From Occultella aeris (GTDB taxonomy: Bacteria; Actinomycetota; Actinomycetes; Actinomycetales; Beutenbergiaceae): a DNA stretch of 64,000 nt. The notes under the pieces are model-generated. The model was not told where the DNA came from and searched no databases. It worked only from the letters and a program-made list of their open reading frames with translations. A program made the translations under genes and the position numbers. Below are positions 25,757 to 33,863 of this stretch, in pieces. The DNA lies in the NCBI RefSeq assembly GCF_902703175.1, contig NZ_CACRYJ010000006.1, positions 1 through 64,000 of the forward strand, written 5' to 3'. Position 1 is the stretch's first letter; every line of letters begins with the position of its first letter.

Positions 25757-26398
25757 ATGTCTCTCACCCGGATCCACAATATGTCGATCTCCCTCGACGG
25801 CTTCGCCACCGGCGAGCCACAGTCCGCCGATGCCCCGTTCGGCCATGCTGGCGAGCGGCTGCACGAGTGGATGTTCGCGACCCGGTTCTGGGGCGCCGGC
25901 GGAACCGAAGGCGTCGACGACGCCTTCGCCGCGCGCCACAATATCGGCTGCGGCGCCGAGATCATGGGCGCCAACAAGTTCGGTCCGCCCGGCTGGCAGG
26001 ACGACTCGGACTGGAAGGGCTGGTGGGGCCCGAACCCGCCGTTCCACACGCCGACCTTCGTGCTCACCCACCACCCGCGGCCACCCATCGAGATGGCAGG
26101 CGGCACCACCTTCCACTTCCTCCAGGCCAGTCCGGCCGAAGCACTGGCCACCGCCGCCGAGGCAGCCGGAGGCTTGGACGTTCGCATCGGCGGCGGCGCC
26201 ACCGTCGTCCGGGACTTCGTCGCAGCCGGGCTCGTCGACCACATGCACCTGGTCCAGGTCCCCATCGTGCTCGGCCGAGGTGTCCGCGTCTGGGATGGGC
26301 TGGAGGCCCTTGAGGACAGTTACGACATCGAGGCGGTCTCATCCCCGAGCGGGGTCACGCATCTGACCTTCACGCGCAGGGTCGGAGACGGCGCCTAA
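25757..26398 (+). CDS. RibD C-terminal / dihydrofolate reductase-like protein
   Basis: A 213-residue reductase of the RibD-C/DHFR-like family. It shows the N-terminal strand HNMSISLDGFATG, the NADPH-binding MGANKFGPPGW, FVLTHHPRPP, and the nucleotide loop IGGGATVVRDFVAAGLVD (about residues 143-160), then LHLVQVPIVLG-type strand. ATG 25757 follows GGAGTACCCG. Proteins of this family in Actinomycetota rarely have an assigned substrate; NADPH reduction of a small molecule is expected. Its stop overlaps the end of the decayed kinase on the other strand by 4 bp. Confidence 0.85.
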   Translation: MSLTRIHNMSISLDGFATGEPQSADAPFGHAGERLHEWMFATRFWGAGGTEGVDDAFAARHNIGCGAEIMGANKFGPPGWQDDSDWKGWWGPNPPFHTPTFVLTHHPRPPIEMAGGTTFHFLQASPAEALATAAEAAGGLDVRIGGGATVVRDFVAAGLVDHMHLVQVPIVLGRGVRVWDGLEALEDSYDIEAVSSPSGVTHLTFTRRVGDGA

Positions 26399-27175
26399 CG
26401 GCCGGTTCGCCCGAGCACCAGTTCGGTCAGCGAAGGATCGACCGGCCGCTGCTGGCCGAGCGCCCAGTGCACGCGGCTCGCGTGGGTCAGTGTGAGGGCG
26501 ATCTCGTACCCCCGGCGGATCGATCCGGTGGCGAAGGCATTCTCGATTCCGGTCAGGTAGTCGTCGAGCAGCCAGACACCGGTGCTGAGCGTCAGGGCGG
26601 AGAGATCGGCCCCGACGGGTCCGATTCCGAACGTGGCCCAGTCGACAGCCACAGTGGTGTCGGGGTCCGCCGCGCGCAGGTTCCCCGTCGAGTAGTCGCC
26701 GTGCACCACGGTGGACGGCAGCGTGGCGAGTTCGGCGAGGAGCTCCTCGCGGTGTTCCCACAGGTCCGCCAGCCGAGGGTCGGCGTCAACGTCCTCCCAG
26801 CTGAGATCGGTGGCGGCGATCCGCTGGGCGAGTTGGTTCTGGGCGAGCCAGGGCGCGTTCGGGACCGGCCGGAAGCGTGCCACCGGCGTAGGCGAGCGCC
26901 TCGCGACGCCAGTACGCCCAGTGGTCGGTGCTCCGGGAAGCGAGCGCGTGCCGACCGCTGGTGAGGGGCTGGAGGGCCTTGCGGACGACGCGATGGGTGC
27001 TCACGGTTCCGGCCGCGTCTCGGATCCGTGGTGCGAGCCGCTCCACCGCAGCGGTCGCGGCACCGGTGCTGCCGGTCAGTGGGGTCCGCACCTGGTCCAC
27101 GAGTTCCGATCCGCCGCCTCCCAGGACAGCGATCACGGTCGGCGGTACTGCGTTCGCCCTCGAGGAACTCGTCAT
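26395..27175 (-). pseudogene. Frameshifted APH-family phosphotransferase
   Basis: Two frames together make one phosphotransferase. The upstream frame (from ATG 27175 down to about 26880) reads SSSRANAVPPTVIAVLGGGG and ends in STDHWAYWRREALAYAGG, which is how the N-terminal half of this group normally leads into the core. The downstream frame (about 26883 to 26395) holds the catalytic loop VVHGDYSTGNLRA and the Mg-binding segment VDWATFGIGPVGADLSAL. The switch occurs near 26880, with one or two bases gained or lost. GTG 26883 could still start a 162-residue fragment, but that lacks the N-lobe that binds ATP, so the gene is probably dead or there is a sequencing error. Confidence 0.7.
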
Positions 27176-27296
27176 CCGGGCAGAGTATGAGCATCGGCGA
27201 CGCGGACCGAAGAGATTTCCCGAGCGGCCGTCCCACACCGCTCCGAAGTGCTCGGAGCGGTCGACACCCGTAGCGAGGGCACGGAAGGCTGTGGCC

Positions 27297-27920
27297 GTGA
27301 GCATCTATGTGGTGACGCACCCGCAGGCGACACATCACGTCGACGGACTGGTCGGCGGGTGGTTCGACTCCGACCTGACCGAGCTGGGTCGGCGGCACGC
27401 CGAGGCGATCGCCGCCGTGCTCTCGCAAGAGATCGCCGGGGAGTCCGTCGACCTCGTGTGCTCCGACCTGCGCCGCGCGAGCCGGACTGCGCGGATCATC
27501 GCAGTCAGGGTCGGCACCGAACCGAGGCCTGATGCCGACCTCCGTGAGAAGTCCTACGGGGAGGCGGAGGGCCGTCCGCAGTCCTGGCTGCGTGAGCGTC
27601 AGATCCCACTGCCGCCCGTCGGGGACCGACTGCGGCACGACGAAGGCGTCGCGGGCGCCGAGACACGATGGCAACTGGCCGAGCGGGCGTACGCGGCCAT
27701 GCACAGGATCGAGACCTCGAGCGCAGCCAACACGATCGTCGTCACCCATGGCGGGGCCGCGACCCTGCTGCTGGCCGCGTGGATCGGCATGCCGATCGAG
27801 GCCTCGGGTCAGGTCCAGTTCGGCCTGACCTCGGGCGGAATCACGAAGCTCCACCTCGACGCGCGAAACCACAGCCACGTCATCGCCTACCTGAACCGGA
27901 CCACCCACCTCACGGCGTAG
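27297..27920 (+). CDS. Histidine phosphatase (phosphoglycerate-mutase-like) family protein
   Basis: A 207-residue member of the histidine phosphatase superfamily. The usual RHG box reads THP (YVVTHPQATH), so the catalytic His remains but the preceding Arg is Thr. [17 protein letters not shown] and YGEAEGRPQSWLRER match the family core, and the second His is in VVTHGGAATLLLAAW. Start GTG 27297 follows GGAAGG; GTG 27291 is also possible. The same THP variant is known to me from other actinobacterial members, so it need not be inactive. Substrate unknown. Confidence 0.82.
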   Translation: MSIYVVTHPQATHHVDGLVGGWFDSDLTELGRRHAEAIAAVLSQEIAGESVDLVCSDLRRASRTARIIAVRVGTEPRPDADLREKSYGEAEGRPQSWLRERQIPLPPVGDRLRHDEGVAGAETRWQLAERAYAAMHRIETSSAANTIVVTHGGAATLLLAAWIGMPIEASGQVQFGLTSGGITKLHLDARNHSHVIAYLNRTTHLTA

Positions 27921-27956
27921 CGTCGGCACGCGTTGTCCGGCGCACTGCGTCGGGCA

Positions 27957-28200
27957 TCAGAGTTCGACGATCTGGACGCCCTCGTCCGGTGACGGCTCCT
28001 CCATCAGCACGGCGAGGTGCTCGTTGCCCTCGGCGGTCGTCGGGTGCGCGTACGCCTGGCCCGCCCGCGTCCGCGCAAGGGCTCGGGCCGAGGCGACCTC
28101 CGCCGGGGTGGTGAGCTTGTGCAGAACGACTCGGGCTCCCACGCGGCGCGCGCGCTCCACCGGCCAGCCCGTAGAGCAGGTGAACCCGCGGAATCGTCAC
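27957..28200 (-). pseudogene. Remnant of a P-loop kinase with internal deletion
   Basis: The 5' end in one frame reads TIPRVHLLYGLAGG, the usual beginning of an AAA_33-type kinase up to the middle of its P-loop, and breaks off there. A few bases on, another frame reads ERARRVGARVVLHKLTTPAE, then ALARTRAGQAYAHPTTAEG to TGA 27957-27959, matching the C-terminal lid and tail of the same kind of protein. About 80-100 residues of the centre seem lost, which removes GKS/T and the substrate site. The scar lies near 28155. Inference from motif order only. Confidence 0.5.
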
Positions 28201-28302
28201 TCGGTCACGCTAGCCGCATCGCGCCGAACGCCCGACGGCGGAGCCCAGGTGGGCTCGTCGGTCCCGTCCTCCTTCGGTACAGGTCGTAGGCTCGAGAGTG
28301 AC

Positions 28303-29532
28303 ATGGCGACCGTCATCTTCTGCCCGATCACGTTCAACCTCGCTGAGGTGACCCGGATGATCGAGGTTGCCCGTGCGCTGGACCCGCGGCACACGCCCGT
28401 CTTCATGGGCTACGAGACCGACTTCGCCGACCTCATCACCGACGCCGGTTTCGACTACCGGGCCAGCGAGCCCGCCTTCACGCGGGCCGAGCGTGATCAG
28501 GCCCTGCGCTTCGACCAGGGCCGCACGCTGCGCTCTCCCTTCAGCTACGGCCTCGTGTCCGAGCGAGTGCGCGCCGAACGCGAGCTCATCCGCGCGACGG
28601 GAGCGGCCGCGGTCGTCATCGGGACGAACCCGACCTCGATGATCTCCGCACGCGCCGAGCGGGTGCCGCTGCTCTACCCGGTGCCGTTCGCGCTGACCCG
28701 GCCGCAGGTGGAGCAGACTCGGCGGCTCGGGCTCGTGCGGGGGACCGGTCGGTCCGCGCGGGCGAGGGACGCGGTCGCGTCGACGCTGTTGCGGTGGGCC
28801 TACAACCACGCCCCGCTGGCGCCGCGGGCGTTCACGCGCGTTGCCCGCGAGAACGGGGTTGCGCCGCTGCGCAACGTGGTGTCCCTGATCGAGGCCGACC
28901 TGAACCTGCTCACGGTGATGCCGGCCGAGCTCGACGGGTACACGCTGCCGCCCGGCTACGAGCGGGTCGGTCCGATCTTCGCCCGTCTGGACACGCCGCT
29001 GCCCGATGTGGTGGAACGGCTCGCGGCTGCCGCCGAACCGCTGGTCTACCTGGGACTCGGCTCCTCGGCGAACCGTGAGCTCGCGCTCGCCGCCGCGCGC
29101 CGGCTGGGGTCGCTGCCGGTCAACGTGATCGCCCCCATCAAGCACTACGTCGCCGATGGCGACCGGCTGCCGGCCAACGTGCACGTGACCGGTCTGATCC
29201 CCGCGCACCGGCTCGGCGGACTCGTCGACGCGGCGGTGCTCCACGGCGGGCAGGGCACCGTCCAGACCGCCTGCTCGGCCGGGATCCCGTTCGTCGGCAT
29301 GGGACTACAGCCGGAGCAGGTCTGGAACGTGGACGTCTGCGTCCGCCAGGGCAATGCCCTCTCCCTGGCTCCGAAACAGGCGGACACCGCGGAGCTCGCT
29401 CGCGCGGTGACCCGGCTGCTCGAAGAGCCCGCGTTCCGGGAGGCGGCCGAACGTGTCCGGTTGGCGTTCGCCGACGAGGACGGTGCCCGCGCGTGTGCAC
29501 GGGTCATCGACCGGACGGTCGGCGTCAGCTGA
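28303..29532 (+). CDS. Family 1 glycosyltransferase (UGT/MGT-like)
   Basis: A 409-residue GT-B enzyme. The N-terminal acceptor domain begins MATVIFCPITFNLAEVTR, with the usual first strand and loop. The C-terminal donor domain shows PLVYLGLGSSANRELALAAA and the signature HGGQGTVQTACSAGIPFVGM (about residues 311-330), which binds the nucleotide-sugar diphosphate. ATG 28303 follows CTCGAGAGTGAC. Such enzymes glycosylate lipids, antibiotics or terpenoids. The gene overlaps the 3' end of the convergent ABC permease by 8 bp. Confidence 0.87.
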   Translation: MATVIFCPITFNLAEVTRMIEVARALDPRHTPVFMGYETDFADLITDAGFDYRASEPAFTRAERDQALRFDQGRTLRSPFSYGLVSERVRAERELIRATGAAAVVIGTNPTSMISARAERVPLLYPVPFALTRPQVEQTRRLGLVRGTGRSARARDAVASTLLRWAYNHAPLAPRAFTRVARENGVAPLRNVVSLIEADLNLLTVMPAELDGYTLPPGYERVGPIFARLDTPLPDVVERLAAAAEPLVYLGLGSSANRELALAAARRLGSLPVNVIAPIKHYVADGDRLPANVHVTGLIPAHRLGGLVDAAVLHGGQGTVQTACSAGIPFVGMGLQPEQVWNVDVCVRQGNALSLAPKQADTAELARAVTRLLEEPAFREAAERVRLAFADEDGARACARVIDRTVGVS

Positions 29533-30289
29533 TCCTGCGCCGGTACCTGGCGATCGCGAGGGCGTAGGCGACGACGAGGATGCCGACGAGCCAGGCGAGG
29601 GCGATCCAGATGTCAGTGCCGACCGGCTCCTGCGCGAACAGGGCGCGCAGGCTGTTCACGATGGAGGTCACCGGCTGGTTCTCGGCGAACCACGCGACGG
29701 GGCCCGGCATCGACTCGGTGGGCACGAACGCCGAACTGATGAAGGGCAGGAAGATCAGCGGGTAGCTGAACGCGCTCGCGCCGTCGACGGTCTTCGCCGA
29801 CAGCCCGGCGACCACGGCGAGCCAGGTCAGGGCGAGGGTGAACATGATCAGGATGCCGATCACGGCGAGCCAGGCCGCCACAGACGCTCCGGTGCGGAAG
29901 CCCATGATCAGCGCGACGCCGATGACGATCGCGACCGAGACCAGGTTCGCGACCAGGGAGGTGAGCACGTGTGCCCAGAGCACGCTGGATCTCGCGATCG
30001 GCATGGACTGGAAGCGCTCGAAGATGCCGTCCGACATGTCCAGGAACAGCCGGTACGCGGTGTACGCGATGCCGGACGCGATCGTGATGAGCAGGATGCC
30101 GGGGAGCATGTAGTCGATGTAGGACTGGTCGGACCCGGTCTCGATCGCACCGCCCAGGACGTACACGAACAGCAGCATCAGCGCGATCGGTGTGATGGCG
30201 GTGGTGATGATCGTGTCCGGGCTGCGGAGGATGTGGCGCAGCGAGCGGCCGGTGAGGACGCCGGTGTCGCCGAGGACGTGCGCGGTCAT
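29525..30289 (-). CDS. ABC-2 type exporter permease (DrrB-like)
   Basis: A 254-residue permease with six predicted membrane helices, the membrane half of an ABC exporter. The start MTAHVLGDTGVLTGRSLRHI, the long first helix TTAITPIALMLLFVYVLGG and MSDGIFERFQSMPIARSSVL (the cytoplasmic coupling region) are typical of DrrB/ABC-2 permeases. Its ATG overlaps the TGA of the ATP-binding gene (ATGA), so both are co-translated. Drug or lipid export is the family role; the cargo is unknown. Confidence 0.9.
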   Translation of the reverse strand: MTAHVLGDTGVLTGRSLRHILRSPDTIITTAITPIALMLLFVYVLGGAIETGSDQSYIDYMLPGILLITIASGIAYTAYRLFLDMSDGIFERFQSMPIARSSVLWAHVLTSLVANLVSVAIVIGVALIMGFRTGASVAAWLAVIGILIMFTLALTWLAVVAGLSAKTVDGASAFSYPLIFLPFISSAFVPTESMPGPVAWFAENQPVTSIVNSLRALFAQEPVGTDIWIALAWLVGILVVAYALAIARYRRRIS

Positions 30290-31116
30290 CGGGGTTCCTT
30301 TCCTGCTGGGGCGGTGTCGGCGGTCCGATCTGAGGCGTCGCCGGCTGTGGTGGCACTGTCTGCCTCGCCGGTGTCGCCGACGAGTGCGAGGAACACGTCC
30401 TCGAGGGAGGGCTGCTTCTGCACGTACTCGACCTCGGCCGCCGGCAGGAGTTGCTTGAGCTCGGCCAGGGTGCCGTTCTGGATGATCGTGCCCTTGTGCA
30501 GGATCGCGATCCGGTCGGCGAGCTGCTCGGCCTCGTCGAGGTACTGCGTCGTCAGCAGTACCGTCGTGCCGCCGTCGGCCAACTGCTTGATCGTCTGCCA
30601 CACCTCGATCCGTGCCTGCGGGTCGAGCCCGGTCGTCGGCTCGTCGAGGAAGATGATCGGCGGGTCGCCGATCAGGCTCATCGCGATGTCGAGCCGGCGG
30701 CGCATGCCGCCGGAGTAGGTGGCCGCCGCACGACTGCCCGCGTCGGTGAGCGAGAACCGGGCGAGCAACTCGTCGGCGATCGCACCCGGGTTGCTCAGGT
30801 GCCGCAGCCTGGCGATCAAGACCAGGTTCTCCCGGCCGGTGAGCACACCGTCGACCGCAGCGAACTGGCCGGTCAGGCTGATCGAGGCGCGCACCTCCCC
30901 GGACCTCTCGGCGACGTCGAGCCCGTTGACCGTCGCGGCGCCCGCATCGGCCTTCAGCAGTGTCGACAGGATCCGCACGAGGGTGGTCTTGCCTGCGCCG
31001 TTGGAGCCGAGCAGCGCGAAGATGCTGCCCGCCTTCACGTCGAAATCGACGCCCCGCAGCACGTGCAGGTCCTTGAACGACTTCTGGATGCCCTGCACCC
31101 TGATGGCTGATTCCAT
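30286..31116 (-). CDS. ABC exporter ATP-binding protein (DrrA-like)
   Basis: A 276-residue ATPase driving the neighbouring permease. Walker A GSNGAGKTTL (about residues 37-46), signature YSGGMRRRLDIAMSL, Walker B IIFLDEPTTGLDPQ, and the switch His is replaced in TTQYLDEAEQL (Gln at the usual loop position before YLDEAE), as in other DrrA-like proteins. The C-terminal tail is Ala/Thr/Asp-rich. ATG 31116 follows the DUF1048 stop by 2 bp and has AGGAACAGGG upstream. Second to last gene of the PadR operon. Confidence 0.93.
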   Translation of the reverse strand: MESAIRVQGIQKSFKDLHVLRGVDFDVKAGSIFALLGSNGAGKTTLVRILSTLLKADAGAATVNGLDVAERSGEVRASISLTGQFAAVDGVLTGRENLVLIARLRHLSNPGAIADELLARFSLTDAGSRAAATYSGGMRRRLDIAMSLIGDPPIIFLDEPTTGLDPQARIEVWQTIKQLADGGTTVLLTTQYLDEAEQLADRIAILHKGTIIQNGTLAELKQLLPAAEVEYVQKQPSLEDVFLALVGDTGEADSATTAGDASDRTADTAPAGKEPR

Positions 31117-31118
31117 GG

Positions 31119-31493
31119 TCAACCCTGTTCCTTTCGCTCGGCGTCCTCGATCGCCTTCGTCAGGCGCGAACGCTCCTTGTCGATCCACCGCTGACCGGCG
31201 TATGACTGCGCGAAGGTCTCGGCGAACTCGACCGGGTCGTCACCGACGATCTCCCGCACCGGCGTCCCGTCGACGGCGGCGCGCTCCCACAGGTCCGCCA
31301 GGTCGCCGAACATCGTCATGAGGGTGTCGCCGTCGGTGACGCCCCCGTAGTACATGAAGTAGCGGTGCATCGCCTTCGCTGCGGTTGCGTACGGTTCGGG
31401 GAGCGCCTCGATCCGGGCCTTGTCCTGCTTGTACTGCTTCTTCTGCTCGAGCGACCCCGTGAGGGCCTCGATCCATTTGGCGACCATGATCAT
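31119..31493 (-). CDS. DUF1048 family protein
   Basis: A 124-residue helical protein of the DUF1048 family. The family pattern is AKWIEALTGSLEQKKQYKQD at the start, RIEALPEPYATAAKAMHRYF, and FAQSYAGQRWIDKERSRLT near the end. Its role is not established; members are found almost always between a PadR regulator and an ABC exporter, as here. The start overlaps the PadR stop (ATGA at 31490-31493), and the stop lies 2 bp before the ATPase start, so the four genes are one operon. Confidence 0.85.
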   Translation of the reverse strand: MIMVAKWIEALTGSLEQKKQYKQDKARIEALPEPYATAAKAMHRYFMYYGGVTDGDTLMTMFGDLADLWERAAVDGTPVREIVGDDPVEFAETFAQSYAGQRWIDKERSRLTKAIEDAERKEQG

Positions 31494-31840
31494 TCTCCTT
31501 CTGGGTGTGGTTGTTCGGTCTGGTGGTGGAGCGCTTCGATCCGTTCTGCGAGGAAGTTCCAGGTCCTCCAGAACTCCTCGAGGTATTCGCTGCCCTGCGC
31601 GTTCAGCGAGTAGACCTTGCGTGGCGGGCCCTTCTCGGACGGGACCTTCACCACGTCGACGAGGCCGCGCTGCTCGAGCCGGACCAGCAGTGCGTAGACG
31701 GTGCCCTCGACGATGTCGGAGAAGCCCTGCTCCCGCAGTCGCGCCGTGATCTCGTATCCGTACGCCGGCTGCGCGGCCAGGATTCCGAGGACGATGCCCT
31801 CGAGCGTGCCCTTCAGCATCTCGGTCATCTGTCTGCCCAT
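31490..31840 (-). CDS. PadR-family transcriptional repressor
   Basis: A 116-residue winged-helix regulator. TEMLKGTLEGIVLGILAAQP, AYGYEITARLREQGF and the wing region VEGTVYALLVRLEQRGLVDV fit PadR subfamily 1; the C-terminal dimer helix ends RTWNFLAERIEALHH. First gene of the PadR-DUF1048-ABC operon and the likely autorepressor: an imperfect 27-bp palindrome lies 27 bp upstream of its ATG at 31840. Such repressors usually release DNA on binding the exported drug. Confidence 0.93.
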   Translation of the reverse strand: MGRQMTEMLKGTLEGIVLGILAAQPAYGYEITARLREQGFSDIVEGTVYALLVRLEQRGLVDVVKVPSEKGPPRKVYSLNAQGSEYLEEFWRTWNFLAERIEALHHQTEQPHPEGE

Positions 31841-31866
31841 GACGTTCCTCCCTTCGCTACTCAGTG

Positions 31867-31893
31867 GTGCTGACTACCGGTAGATAGTAGCAC
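31867..31893 (-). promoter_or_regulatory. Palindromic operator candidate for PadR
   Basis: Outer arms GTGCTGACTA (31867-31876) and TAGTAGCAC (31885-31893) are near-inverted copies with one base unmatched; inside is a perfect CTACCGGTAG (31874-31883). The A/T-containing TAGATAGTAG stretch may be the -10 region of the operon. Its location 27 bp before the PadR start fits autorepression. Confidence 0.6.
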
Positions 31894-31986
31894 TCAGTAG
31901 CGGCTGCGCAAGGGGCAGATAGGGTCGGGTTCCACAGTCGCCGAACGGCCCGGTGGCGTGGGTACGAGTCACCGAAAGGGGTCCGC

Positions 31987-32637
31987 ATGAACGAACGCCC
32001 GGAGCAGTGGAAGGTCACGACGCACGACTGGTCGGTCGCCGTCGACCGCGCCCACCTGGCCACGATCCGGGCGAACGCCCGGACCTACCTTGCGGGTGGC
32101 CCGCAGCACTGCGTGCTGGAGGTGCTCGCCTATGCGGACGAGGAGGCGCAGGCCCTCGGCCGCGCCGGAGCTGCGGTGATCACCCGCCACCGGGACGGGT
32201 CGGTCTCCGTGGCCGACGACGGACGTGGCACCGACACCCGCCGGGACGACCGCGGCCGGGTGATCCGCAAGCCCGTCATGGCGACCGAGGACGTCCGGTT
32301 CTTCGACGCGGCGGAGCCGCCGCTCCTGCCCGACGGACTGCCCCGTCGCGGCATGTCCACCGTCGCGGCCCTGAGCCGGTGGCTCGAGCACACGAACCGT
32401 CGCAGCGCGGGGTCCTGGACCCAGCGCTACCACAACGGCATCCCGTCGAGCGACCTGGTCGAGCTGCCGCCCGAGGCCGGCACGGGGACCACCGTGCGCT
32501 TCCTGCTGGACCCGAGGCTGGGCGCGCTGGTCGGTCTTGACGCCGAACTGCTCCGTGGCTACGCACACCTCACCGTGGAGTTCCGGGATGAGCCCGGTGC
32601 GGTGGACGGGGGACCGGCGGCCGCTGGCCCGGTGTGA
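31987..32637 (+). CDS. Stand-alone GyrB-like GHKL ATPase-domain protein
   Basis: A 216-residue protein that resembles only the ATP-binding domain of DNA gyrase B/topoisomerase IV B. VLEVLAYADEEA matches the GyrB N box, HRDGSVSVADDGRGT matches the G1 box with its Asp-Gly-Arg-Gly, and GLPRRGMSTVAALSRWLE matches the lid/G2 region; TGTTVRFLLDP matches the G3 strand. In gyrase N box the Mg-binding Asn is Tyr here, so hydrolysis may be weak or lost. The transducer and DNA-binding domains are absent. Function unknown; possibly binding nucleotides or gyrase-inhibitor-like ligands. Confidence 0.7.
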   Translation: MNERPEQWKVTTHDWSVAVDRAHLATIRANARTYLAGGPQHCVLEVLAYADEEAQALGRAGAAVITRHRDGSVSVADDGRGTDTRRDDRGRVIRKPVMATEDVRFFDAAEPPLLPDGLPRRGMSTVAALSRWLEHTNRRSAGSWTQRYHNGIPSSDLVELPPEAGTGTTVRFLLDPRLGALVGLDAELLRGYAHLTVEFRDEPGAVDGGPAAAGPV

Positions 32638-32694
32638 GCGGGGTCATACCCGATCCTGCCCACCGGCGGGTGACGGATCGGTAGCGTCCCTCGC

Positions 32695-33684
32695 ATGTGC
32701 GCTTGGGCAGGGCGTGCCGTGCCGTCGTGCACGGCCGACATCGTCGAGGTCGGTGCCGCGGTCCGCTGGTACGAGACCTGCCACTGCAGGGGCACCGACC
32801 CCTGCCCGGACTGGCTGAACGTCTCCATGCGTGCGCTGCATCCGATGGACGGGTGGGCCGTCGAGATGCACGAGCCCGACGGCGCGGAGGTGGCCGGGCG
32901 GCATCTGCGCGGCTATCGCTCGGCGCAGCTGCTCGTCGCCCGGTACTCCGGCGATCCGGTCACTCTCACCATGTACCCGACGAAGGGTCCGCACCGACAG
33001 GTCGCCATGACGGTCTACCTCGCCGAGGGTAGCGCGCGGGTGGTCGGTGATGGTGGGGCTGCGGACCTGCACCCCGGGGATCTCGTGGTGGTACCTCCGG
33101 ACGGCTTCTGCGCGATCCACTTCAACGAGGTCAGCAGCGTCCTGTTGATCGGACTTCCGCACCCGGAGCCGGACCTCGTCCGTCCGGGTCTGCATCGGCT
33201 GGTGCCGCTGGCGGACGCCGGCCGCGCCCTGGCCGATGCCCTCGTCGAACCACCGGTGCAGCCCTTCGACGTCGTTGCCGCCGGTTGGGCCGAGGGTGCA
33301 CTGCGCGAGCTCGTGATGGGTGTCATGGCGGTCGACGCCGCGCCCGCCGACCGTCGCGCCGAGGTGCGTGCCCGGGCTCGGGCTCACGTCGACGTCCACT
33401 TCGCCGATCCGACCCTGAGTGCGCCGGATGTCGCGCTTGGACTAGGGATGAGCGTCAGGTCGCTGCACGAGGCGTTCGCTGGGTCCGATGAGACCGTGGC
33501 GCGGATCATCCGGGCGCGACGGGTGATAGGCGCAAAGGCGCTGCTCGCCGCCCGGCCGAACCTGAACCTCGCGGGAGTCGCCCGTCGCAGCGGGTTCGGC
33601 GGCCCGGACCAGTTCCGGCGCGTCTTCCGCGCCGAGGTCGGCTGCCTGCCCGGCGAGTACCGCGCCGGGACGCTCGCTCCCTAG
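32695..33684 (+). CDS. AraC-family transcriptional regulator
   Basis: A 329-residue regulator. The C-terminal AraC double helix-turn-helix is seen as APDVALGLGMSVRSLHEAFA and NLAGVARRSGFGGPDQFRRV, ending in the conserved FRAEVGCLPGEYR. The N-terminal part (about 40-190) is a cupin-like AraC-binding domain (LHPGDLVVVPPDGFCAIHF). The first 40 residues hold five Cys (CHCRGTDPC among them), unusual for the family, so translation may begin later, for example at ATG 32827. Target genes unknown; the adhesin follows on the same strand. Confidence 0.85.
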   Translation: MCAWAGRAVPSCTADIVEVGAAVRWYETCHCRGTDPCPDWLNVSMRALHPMDGWAVEMHEPDGAEVAGRHLRGYRSAQLLVARYSGDPVTLTMYPTKGPHRQVAMTVYLAEGSARVVGDGGAADLHPGDLVVVPPDGFCAIHFNEVSSVLLIGLPHPEPDLVRPGLHRLVPLADAGRALADALVEPPVQPFDVVAAGWAEGALRELVMGVMAVDAAPADRRAEVRARARAHVDVHFADPTLSAPDVALGLGMSVRSLHEAFAGSDETVARIIRARRVIGAKALLAARPNLNLAGVARRSGFGGPDQFRRVFRAEVGCLPGEYRAGTLAP

Positions 33685-33863
33685 CCGCGCGCCCGCGGCG
33701 GCGACTCTGCGCGCGCGGGTCGGCGACATTTCGCGCGGATCCGGCCGGTGCGCCGTTGTTCCGGCCGAGACTCGCCTTGGACCTGGTCCCTGTCGTGCCA
33801 TCGCGCCGTGGGGCCCATCGGCAGGGGGCCCGCCTCGCGGGCATGAGCAGGAGCGAGATAATC

